Of a stretch of 64,000 nucleotides of DNA, positions 57,657-64,000 are shown one piece after another (the first letter of the stretch is position 1; the number at the start of each line of letters is the position of its first letter). The notes beneath the pieces are model-generated. The model saw only the letters and a list, made by a program, of their open reading frames with translations. It was not told where the DNA came from and searched no databases. This stretch comes from Ningiella ruwaisensis. GTDB lineage: Bacteria > Pseudomonadota > Gammaproteobacteria > Enterobacterales > Alteromonadaceae. The translations under genes and the position numbers were made by a program. The stretch covers positions 106,973 to 170,972 of the forward strand of contig NZ_RAHT01000008.1 of assembly GCF_004798935.1 (NCBI RefSeq), read 5' to 3'.

Positions 57657-58307
57657 ATGCTTCCTAAAAAATCGAAGGACAGCGATTTAAATGCCTATCT
57701 TCGAAGTGAAGAGTGGATCAACTCTCTCACTCATGCGTTAGGTGCACTGTTAGGTGTTGCAGGCCTGATTTTACTCTTACTTGCATCAAACGACGTCGTC
57801 GCCAGCCTTACTGCTGTTGTGTATGGACTAAGTTTGGTTGCCATGTTCACTGCTTCAGCGCTTTACCACATCTCTATCGATGAAAAGAAACGGCGATTTT
57901 TGCGCAAAGTCGACCATATTTCGATTTATCTGCTGATTGCAGGTTCATATACACCATTTTTGGTACTAGCGGTTAAAGGATTCTGGGGCTGGCTTGGGCT
58001 TGGCGTGATATGGTCGGTCGCAATCGCCGGTATTACTTTTAAACTGTTATTTGGCTACAAGTATCCTAAGATTAGCGTTTATACCTATGCGATTATGGGG
58101 TGGTTAGCGTTATTTTTGATATATCCAATATATCAGGCGCTTGATTTAACTGGTTTTATTTTATTACTGGCTGGAGGCTTGAGTTACAGCGCAGGAATAC
58201 CTCTTTATATGCTAAAAAGCCGCCATTATTCACACGCGCTGTGGCATCTTTGTGTAGTGGCAGGCGCCGCCTGCCACTTCTTCGCTATTTATGTTTACGT
58301 TTATTGA
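57657..58307 (+). CDS. Hemolysin III / PAQR-family membrane protein
   Basis: 216 residues, seven predicted membrane segments. Family marks: EEWINSLTHALGALLGVAGLILLL (histidine in the first segment), SALYHISIDEKKRRFLRKVDHISIYLLIAGSYTPF (H and D), and ALWHLCVVAGAACHFFAIYVY (H and H). These residues form a metal site in PAQR-type proteins. The 'hemolysin' name is historical; a toxin role is not implied. Its stop overlaps the 3' end of the convergent DUF4136 gene by 7 bases. Confidence 0.92.
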   Translation: MLPKKSKDSDLNAYLRSEEWINSLTHALGALLGVAGLILLLLASNDVVASLTAVVYGLSLVAMFTASALYHISIDEKKRRFLRKVDHISIYLLIAGSYTPFLVLAVKGFWGWLGLGVIWSVAIAGITFKLLFGYKYPKISVYTYAIMGWLALFLIYPIYQALDLTGFILLLAGGLSYSAGIPLYMLKSRHYSHALWHLCVVAGAACHFFAIYVYVY

Positions 58308-58897
58308 ACAGCACTTTTTAAAGCCTGCCCCTGATTTGGAAAGTCAGCTAAAGTGCTGGCTACTGCCAAATTGACAAATTCCTCTTTTCCGGCTTTTTCT
58401 TCACTAGATAAGTTTTTTGATGAGACACCATGCCAAACAGGCTGTTTGCGCGCATTATCAAATACATCAATCGCTAAACTACCTTCGTTATAAATGCGAG
58501 TAGATTCCTGATAAAGTGGCATGTTTAAGCCCCAGTATTGGCCGCCCCATCGCCATCCATTTGTTACCATAAATGTTGGCTCCTGCATGACACGCATTTT
58601 TTCGCGAGAACCTACTGTAAAGGATAAGGCAATATCCGCTTGGTCTAAAGACTCTACAAATGTGTAGCCTTTGGTCTCCATCGTCGCTTTCACCGCATCA
58701 ATGATTCGATTTTGCACCAAGGGGCTGATGATAGCATCGCTTTGCATTTTAAGTGGTTCATCGCTTGTCCAGGTAAAGGTGCGATACTGGGTAAAATCCT
58801 GTTCAGGATCATAATCTGTATAGACTCTTGGACCGCTGGCACAAGCCGTCAAAATAATAGCTGCCACAGCGCATATTAGTAAACGTACAGTTTGCAT
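58301..58897 (-). CDS. DUF4136 lipoprotein
   Basis: 198 residues from the ATG at 58897 (AAGGAAC upstream), starting a lipoprotein signal peptide (MQTVRLLICAVAAIILTAC, Cys19). A longer frame to 58960 would put 21 hydrophilic residues before the signal and is unlikely. The DUF4136 body begins SGPRVYTDYDPEQDFTQYRTFTW and contains IDAVKATMETKGYTFVESLDQADIALSFTVG and LAIDVFDNARKQPVWHGVSS. Such proteins are anchored in the outer membrane; function is unknown. Confidence 0.88.
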   Translation of the reverse strand: MQTVRLLICAVAAIILTACASGPRVYTDYDPEQDFTQYRTFTWTSDEPLKMQSDAIISPLVQNRIIDAVKATMETKGYTFVESLDQADIALSFTVGSREKMRVMQEPTFMVTNGWRWGGQYWGLNMPLYQESTRIYNEGSLAIDVFDNARKQPVWHGVSSKNLSSEEKAGKEEFVNLAVASTLADFPNQGQALKSAVQ

Positions 58898-59185
58898 TCT
58901 AAGTTCCTTACACTCTAAATAGGTATTGATTGCGAGCTTATTTGCTTTTTTAGGTTCCATTATCTTATGTAAATATAAGAGTTTTAACCAGTTAATAAGT
59001 TCGAAAGAAATAAGAAGTTAGCGAAAATCTGTATATATTGCTTAATCTGTCGAATACAGGCGATGTTAAAAATATTTGACATAACATTAAAACACAGCTA
59101 TTTTGAATGTTAAGTATTTTTAACATCAAACATTTGCAACGGGCAGTAATTAGTGCTGTGTTGTTTTTTAAGTGTAGGAGAGCTT

Positions 59186-59608
59186 ATGTCATTTAAAGAA
59201 AAATCTGCGTGGGTGATGCTTATATCACTTCTTGTGACCGGAATTTTGTTTTCACGTGCGGTGCTAACAAATATAGAGATGGGTAGCATAATTGCGCCAT
59301 CGGTTCCTTTATTTATTGGCTTTACAATCGTATTAACGCTTTTATCTATTGTTGGCCATATCGTTATTGCAGCGCTGAGCCCAAAGGATGCAAATGGAAA
59401 AACAGATGAAAGAGAAAGTCGGGTGATAGAAAAGGCAGGAAATACATCTGGCGTCATTTTTGACGTCGGTGTGGTTGCCGCTTTACTGCTCTATTTGCTT
59501 ATCGGTAACGGCGACGCATTATTTTATCTTGTTTTTTCGAGCCTGCTGCTTGCATCGATTGCAGAGTATGCCATACAAATTTACCTTTTCAGAAGGCCAA
59601 TGTTTTAG
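59186..59608 (+). CDS. Four-helix membrane protein (DUF2178-like)
   Basis: About 140 residues from the ATG at 59186 (AGGAG six bases upstream). Four hydrophobic helices: WVMLISLLVTGILFS, FIGFTIVLTLLSIVGHIVIAAL, GVIFDVGVVAALLLYLLIG, and ALFYLVFSSLLLASIAEYAIQIY. The loop DERESRVIEKAGNTSG resembles the DER motif of DUF2178-type proteins, which are often paired with a small XRE regulator. That is exactly the case here, 14 bases downstream. Function unknown. Confidence 0.7.
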   Translation: MSFKEKSAWVMLISLLVTGILFSRAVLTNIEMGSIIAPSVPLFIGFTIVLTLLSIVGHIVIAALSPKDANGKTDERESRVIEKAGNTSGVIFDVGVVAALLLYLLIGNGDALFYLVFSSLLLASIAEYAIQIYLFRRPMF

Positions 59609-59622
59609 AGCGTGTATATCTT

Positions 59623-59838
59623 ATGTCTAAGCAATTTCCTATTGCGAATCAGGTCCGCGCCTTGCGAGAAGCAAATGGACAGATTTCGCAATCAGAATTA
59701 GGTGATGCGGTTGGCGTAACCCGCCAAACTATTGCGGCCATTGAACAGCGACGGTATTCGCCATCTCTTGAGGTGGCGTTTAAAATTGCGAAGCATTTCA
59801 ACGTAGGTATTGAAAATGTGTTTTATTGGGATGAGTAG
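59623..59838 (+). CDS. Small XRE-family transcriptional regulator
   Basis: 71 residues, a stand-alone Cro/CI-type helix-turn-helix: NQVRALREANGQISQSELGDAVGVTRQTIAAIEQRRYSPSLEVAFKIAKHFNVGIENVFYWDE. This short form (YgzD/antitoxin-like) commonly regulates its own operon with a DUF2178-type membrane protein, which precedes it here. Start ATG follows the partner's stop closely. Confidence 0.88.
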   Translation: MSKQFPIANQVRALREANGQISQSELGDAVGVTRQTIAAIEQRRYSPSLEVAFKIAKHFNVGIENVFYWDE

Positions 59839-59884
59839 AAAAGCACAGCGAGGCTGCTTATCTAATAGAACATCGCAAAGCTTC

Positions 59885-60961
59885 TTAAATCAGCCTATGT
59901 TTTTTATACTCGCTTGGTAACAAACCGACGCTTGATTTAAATGCGCGATTAAAGGTTACTAACGATGAAAAACCACTCTCCAGACTTATCACCAGCATGC
60001 TCCAAGCTTTGGTATTATCTGAGCTTAGTAAATGTTTTGCATGTTCTATACGATGGTAGTTAATAAAGGCATTAAAATTTTGCGATTTGAAATGATGCCT
60101 GATGGCGCGGCTTACTTTGTATTCAGGCTCATTAATGGCCTGCGCAATATCAATGATTTTTAGATTCGGCTTTAAAAAGATCTGCTCATCTGAAATCAGT
60201 TTTTCAATCGCAATAATAGTGCTGGGTTCAATCGAATGAAAACTCATACTACTAATCGGGTTCAAAGACTGACGTTCAGTACCTTCATGTAAATTTTCCT
60301 CTGGTTTAGTACGAGATTGATGAGCCTGAAGCATCAGAATAATTTGAATACTCAGCATAATTGCAAATGCTGAACACGCCATCAAATAAGGCATGATAAG
60401 TTCAAGTTTTACACTATTTTGAACCATGGCTGGATACACCATACACGCCGACAATCCAAAAATAAATGCACCTGCAAAAACTAATCGCTGGAGTTTTTCC
60501 TGCTTTGACTTGCATGAAAACTGCCTTAACGCTTCCCAAAAGGTCAAGGCTAGCACCGTAGATGACAAAAGATTGAGCACTTCGCTCAACCCGCCCTTAA
60601 GTGGTGTGAGGTATGGCGCGTGAATATCAATTCCAGCCAAAAAAGCATTCGTTTGGTTAAGCATTATCATTATTGCGATAACGCCCGCAACCGCAATATG
60701 TTCAATGGCAATTGCATTCCTGTCGCGAAATAATGAACGGGAGATGAGCCATACCATATTACAAGTGGCGCAAGCGCCAAGACCTATAAGATGCTGATAA
60801 GCGCCTAATGCTGGAGCGCTGAGGTTTTGTAAAGAAACCATCACCATTGAACCGCAAAATATAGCGAATAAATAATGCTTTGTTTCTTTATTTTTTTGAA
60901 CTGCCTGCAAAAGCATCAGGGAACAGCTTGCGATAAGAAGAAATAGATTTGGCCAGTCCAT
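59885..60961 (-). CDS. Membrane-bound AraC-family transcriptional regulator
   Basis: About 358 residues from the ATG at 60961; the frame runs back to 61084 but that extension is hydrophilic and adds nothing conserved. The N-terminal half has about seven hydrophobic helices (LFLLIASCSLMLLQAVQ to MPYLMACSAFAIMLSIQIILMLQ). The C-terminal half is an AraC/XylS DNA-binding domain with two HTH motifs (KIIDIAQAINEPEYKVSRAIRHHF and SLESGFSSLVTFNRAFKSSVGLLPSEYKK). The arrangement suggests direct control of transcription by a membrane signal. It is divergent from the DUF2306 gene, its likely target. Confidence 0.87.
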   Translation of the reverse strand: MDWPNLFLLIASCSLMLLQAVQKNKETKHYLFAIFCGSMVMVSLQNLSAPALGAYQHLIGLGACATCNMVWLISRSLFRDRNAIAIEHIAVAGVIAIMIMLNQTNAFLAGIDIHAPYLTPLKGGLSEVLNLLSSTVLALTFWEALRQFSCKSKQEKLQRLVFAGAFIFGLSACMVYPAMVQNSVKLELIMPYLMACSAFAIMLSIQIILMLQAHQSRTKPEENLHEGTERQSLNPISSMSFHSIEPSTIIAIEKLISDEQIFLKPNLKIIDIAQAINEPEYKVSRAIRHHFKSQNFNAFINYHRIEHAKHLLSSDNTKAWSMLVISLESGFSSLVTFNRAFKSSVGLLPSEYKKHRLI

Positions 60962-61172
60962 TTTTTTCTCGATGGTATTTATTTTGATATTATCTGAGTC
61001 TATTGAGTTAAATGACGGGTCGCAAATTACGTTTGTAAGGAAATATGTAAAATTGGTGGTAGTAAAAAGTAAGCCATTTCGCATTTTTATATAGTCGAAT
61101 TCGAAATTTGAAAAGAATTACGTAATAAACGGCCTACTATCTGATGCATGTAATCAGAAACATCAGGTAAGT

Positions 61173-61991
61173 ATGTCAGCTCAATTTTCAACCACTCCTT
61201 CGCTTTCGGAAAAGACGCTCATTATTGGCACTCGCCTTTGGCTGTCGTGTTTAATTCTGGCACAAATAATCTTTATTACCTATCTCATGCTAGGTTATGG
61301 ACTTGCCTCCATTGAAAACCGAATTGAAGACTGGAACAAATTTAACAATACGGCCTACGTGTCAAACGATACTCTTGGCAATTTCTTTTATGGGCTACAT
61401 GTACTCTTGGCGATTGTGATGATTGCGGGAGGAAGCTTGCAGCTAATTCCTTCTATTCGCAATCGTTTCATCAGTTTTCATCGCCTTAATGGAAGATTGT
61501 ATCTTAGTTTGGCATGCGTGATATCAATTGCCGGCATGTACTTGATTCTGGTTCGAGGAACGGTCGGTGACCTTTTTCTTCACAGCATGACATTTTTTAG
61601 TGGGCTTGTTGTTTTAAGCAGTAGTTTTTTCGCCATTAAAGCTATCCGCGGGAAAGATATCAAGCGCCATCAAACATGGGCAATCCGATTATTTTTAGCT
61701 GCAAATGGTGTACTGTTTTTTCGCCTATTCATATTTGGCTGGTTTCTACTATTCGGTCCTTTAGGGGTAAATACCAGCGATTTTACCGGACCTACTGTAT
61801 ACGCCGTGAGTATCTGCTCTTATGTGCTTCCGCTACTGATATTTGAATGGTATCGATATGCAATCCGCAATAATTCCAGAAAATCGAAAGTGTCTCTAGG
61901 TTTGGTGTTGTCGCTTATTTCACTGATATTCTTAACCGGGCTTATTGGCATAACCATGGGAAATTGGTACCCAAGTTTGTTTGAAGAGTGA
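61173..61991 (+). CDS. DUF2306 family membrane protein
   Basis: 272 residues with about seven membrane segments. The DUF2306 core includes NFFYGLHVLLAIVMIAGGSLQLIPSIRNRFISFHRLNGRLYLSLACVISIAGMYLILVRG and KDIKRHQTWAIRLFLAANGVLFFRLFIFGW. The conserved histidines (LH, FHRLNGR, RHQTW) resemble those of haem-binding ferric reductase-like folds, but no function is established. It is divergent from the AraC-type regulator across about 210 bases (88 bases if the regulator's longer frame were used). Confidence 0.8.
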   Translation: MSAQFSTTPSLSEKTLIIGTRLWLSCLILAQIIFITYLMLGYGLASIENRIEDWNKFNNTAYVSNDTLGNFFYGLHVLLAIVMIAGGSLQLIPSIRNRFISFHRLNGRLYLSLACVISIAGMYLILVRGTVGDLFLHSMTFFSGLVVLSSSFFAIKAIRGKDIKRHQTWAIRLFLAANGVLFFRLFIFGWFLLFGPLGVNTSDFTGPTVYAVSICSYVLPLLIFEWYRYAIRNNSRKSKVSLGLVLSLISLIFLTGLIGITMGNWYPSLFEE

Positions 61992-62100
61992 ATTGGGCTC
62001 ATTTCAGATTTATCCTGCAATCTAAATGAGGCATGTTTATAACATTAAAAACTTGCCTACCAATGCATAATTGCTTATGATGCAACAAGGAGGTTTTATA

Positions 62101-62826
62101 ATGAGTATTGCTCAAACCGTTCAAAAAAGCATTGAAACAATCCCTGCTGGCACGCTGTTTAGCTACCAGGAGTTGCCAAGTTATGCTCGTTCGCCTAATG
62201 CAGTAATAAAAGCTGTAAAACGAATGGTTGATGATAAACGTGTTAAGCGTCTATCAAAAGGCAAATTTTATGTACCAAAAAAAGGGTTACTTGGTACACG
62301 CAAACCTTCTGATCAGGAGCTTGTTCGCTCTGTGCTGTACAAAGGTGGTAAATTACGCGGTTACATCACAGGTTTATCGCTGTTCAATCAACTTGGCCTA
62401 ACGACGCAGATGCCTCGTACTATTACGGTCGCAGTAAATGGAGCGCGTCAAAGAAAAGATTTTGGTACTATCAGTATCAAAACTCAGTCAACGCGCGTGC
62501 CCATTGAGCAAAAAGAAGTTATTTTGTTGCAATATTTAGATGTACTAAAAGACATCAAATCCATACCCGACGCTGATGTCGATTTCTCTCTTGTAATCAT
62601 GCGTAAAAAGGTCTCTGAATTAAGCAAGGCACAACAATCTCGGCTGGTTGCTTTAGCAGAGGAGTTTTATAGCCCACAAACCAAGGCTTTGGTTGGTTTG
62701 TTGTATTCCAACTTGCGGCTACCCTTATCAAAAACATTGGCTTGTTCTCTTAACCCAACAACAAGCTATAATCTGAATCTTGACGAAAAGAACTGGCCTG
62801 AAGCTAAGGATTGGAATATACGCTAA
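62101..62826 (+). CDS. AbiEi-type antitoxin (DUF6088) of a type IV toxin-antitoxin pair
   Basis: About 241 residues from the ATG at 62101, preceded by a strong AAGGAGG; an upstream ATG at 62071 is less likely. N-terminal winged helix (IPAGTLFSYQELPSYARSPNAVIKAVKRMVDDKRVKRLSKGKFYVPKKGLLGTRKPS) and the AbiEi C-terminal domain (LYKGGKLRGYITGLSLFNQLGLTTQMPRTITVAVNGARQRKDFG). AbiEi represses the operon and counters the toxin. Its stop overlaps the toxin start (TAATG). Confidence 0.9.
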   Translation: MSIAQTVQKSIETIPAGTLFSYQELPSYARSPNAVIKAVKRMVDDKRVKRLSKGKFYVPKKGLLGTRKPSDQELVRSVLYKGGKLRGYITGLSLFNQLGLTTQMPRTITVAVNGARQRKDFGTISIKTQSTRVPIEQKEVILLQYLDVLKDIKSIPDADVDFSLVIMRKKVSELSKAQQSRLVALAEEFYSPQTKALVGLLYSNLRLPLSKTLACSLNPTTSYNLNLDEKNWPEAKDWNIR

Positions 62827-63788
62827 TGCGATTACACGAAGACAAGGACGCTTTCTCTGAATTAATTGAAAAAACCGCTGAGTACATTGGATTGCCTCAA
62901 GTTTACATTGAAAAAGACTATTGGGTAACAAAATCACTCAAACAACTATCCCAATCTAACTACGTAGAAGATGTCGTATTCAAAGGCGGCACGTCTTTAT
63001 CAAAAGCCTATCAGCTCGTTGAACGATTCTCAGAAGACATTGATCTCGCTATCTTTGCTGCTAACAAAACAGATGCAGCTCGCAAGAAATTGTTAAAATC
63101 AGCAGAGGCGACTGTAAGTGCAGGTTTGGTTGCTGTAATAGATGATCCTCGCATTTCGAAAGGCTCTACATATCGTAAAACAGTTTACCAATATCCACGC
63201 CATGTAGATGGCACTCAATTTGGACAAGCTTCACCCGAGTTACTCATTGAAGTCAACGCGTTCACGCACCCTGAACCCTGTGAGCTTAAAAGTATTGAAA
63301 CCATTATTGCCCAAACACTTCCCAGCCTGAACGGTACAGAACTTATCAGCAACTTTGACTTAGAAAGCTTTCAAATCAAAGTGTTGTCCGTCAAGCGAAC
63401 GCTGGTAGAAAAAATGCTCGGTGTCATAAAAGATAGTTATTGTGATGATCCTGTTGCCCAGCTATCAAAGCGTATCCGACATCTCTATGATATTTGTCTC
63501 ATTCTTCAACAGACCGAAAACGCTGTATTTGTTGAAAGCGATGAATTTTTAACGTTGTGCAAAATCTGTATTGATGAAGAATCGTCAGGTAACTTTTTTA
63601 GCGCAAAATGTTTTAATAATTCATTAGCAGACGCACCATTGTTTAACCAATTTTCTGACTGGCATGAAAGGCTACTCACAACGTATAACGGTGTATTTGC
63701 CGACCTTGTGTATGGGGAGCGTCCCGATATTGAGGAGATAGCAAATTCGTTAAAATTCCTTCAATTCCATTTACAAAGGCTCGGTTAG
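62826..63788 (+). CDS. AbiEii nucleotidyltransferase toxin
   Basis: 320 residues from the ATG at 62826, overlapping the antitoxin stop. DUF1814/AbiEii nucleotidyltransferase fold: GGTSLSK (54-60), then ERFSEDIDLAIFA with D71 and D73, later RTLVEKMLGVIKDSYCDD and RIRHLYDICLI. The catalytic G-G-T-S and D-x-D residues are intact, so the toxin should be active. AbiE systems give phage resistance by abortive infection. The reading frame just after its stop belongs to an IS remnant, so the pair lies at the edge of mobile DNA. Confidence 0.9.
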   Translation: MRLHEDKDAFSELIEKTAEYIGLPQVYIEKDYWVTKSLKQLSQSNYVEDVVFKGGTSLSKAYQLVERFSEDIDLAIFAANKTDAARKKLLKSAEATVSAGLVAVIDDPRISKGSTYRKTVYQYPRHVDGTQFGQASPELLIEVNAFTHPEPCELKSIETIIAQTLPSLNGTELISNFDLESFQIKVLSVKRTLVEKMLGVIKDSYCDDPVAQLSKRIRHLYDICLILQQTENAVFVESDEFLTLCKICIDEESSGNFFSAKCFNNSLADAPLFNQFSDWHERLLTTYNGVFADLVYGERPDIEEIANSLKFLQFHLQRLG

Positions 63789-63953
63789 TGTCCATTTGGC
63801 GCTCTAGGAATAAATGATGGAATAACAGAAGGCTTTCACAATAAAATGGAAATGATATCGAGAAGAGCGTATGGTTTCAGAAACTTTGAAAATTATCGTA
63901 TAAGAGTGATGACCCATTGTGCTTGGAATGGGATTATTAATATAACAAGATGA
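63789..63953 (+). pseudogene. C-terminal remnant of an ISL3-family transposase
   Basis: About 55 codons that read GINDGITEGFHNKMEMISRRA, then YGFRNFENYRIRVMTHCAW and NGIINITR before TGA (63951-63953). This is the characteristic C-terminus of ISL3-family (IS204/IS1001-type) transposases (EGFHNKxEMISRRAYGFRNFxNYRxRV). There is no start codon and the N-terminal bulk is absent. The preceding bases run directly from the AbiEii stop. The remainder, 63954-64000, with a CCCC...GGGG hairpin, is probably the end of the old element. Confidence 0.8.
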
Positions 63954-64000
63954 ACGCTGATCCCCCGTTTATGGGGTAGAGCCCATTATTTTTAGAGGGG

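Overview
The window is a chromosomal segment of a Gram-negative gammaproteobacterium, most likely a marine member of the Alteromonadales (Alteromonadaceae). It carries lipid A and LPS genes (lpxK, msbA, lptE), ZipA, NhaR, NlpI and the rsfS-rlmH-mrdA-mrdB-rlpA-dacA-ybeD-lipB-lipA series. It uses a canonical SMC rather than MukB next to zipA, and carries a PEP-CTERM-like gene remnant, which fits marine Alteromonadales better than enterics. Base composition is moderate (low to mid 40s percent GC by eye). The genus cannot be fixed from the sequence alone.

Layout. 1-4753 (minus): comEC, msbA and the start of lpxK, the order known from E. coli. 4842-13608: DUF2062 protein, then ligA-zipA-smc (minus), with cysZ divergent. 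13523-18445 (minus): pnp, nlpI and a Sel1-repeat protein with a zinc-protease-like motif that overlaps the cysZ tail. 18446-20721: a small membrane protein, an NhaR-type regulator and an HPF/RaiA-like protein. They occupy the place where rimP-nusA-infB-rbfA-truB-rpsO usually stands. 20771-26435 (minus): tRNA-Leu(GAG), secG, tpiA, glmM, folP, ftsH. Next to ftsH, 26527-26842 holds a decayed rlmE. 26936-30659: yhbY, an SDR dehydrogenase and a Lon-like protease.

30811-39951 (plus) is the envelope and growth cluster leuS-lptE-holA-nadD-rsfS-rlmH-mrdA-mrdB. It resumes at 45311 as rlpA-dacA-ybeD-lipB-lipA. Between the two halves (40061-45007) lies an accessory block: a secreted cupredoxin-like protein, a membrane EAL phosphodiesterase, a DUF3034 protein, a lipoprotein-type truncated haemoglobin, and a 5'-truncated PEP-CTERM-like gene. 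pckA follows.

51619-54078 (minus) is a RimK-type ligase operon with a retropepsin-like protease and a zinc deacylase-like enzyme. 54351-57644 (plus) is an ion-transport group: MscS-type channel, CorA/ZntB-type transporter, and an mgtE with an apparent one-base frameshift. The last 6 kb is more accessory: hemolysin III-like protein, DUF4136 lipoprotein, a DUF2178-like/XRE pair, membrane AraC regulator, DUF2306 protein, and an AbiEi/AbiEii toxin-antitoxin pair abutting the C-terminal relic of an ISL3-family transposase.

The main points of interest are the two breaks in the otherwise conserved ftsH-pnp superoperon (rlmE decay and the missing rimP-rpsO block), the copper/haem/c-di-GMP block, the RimK-retropepsin-deacylase operon, the Sel1-HELAH protein, the enlarged NadD and the frameshifted mgtE.
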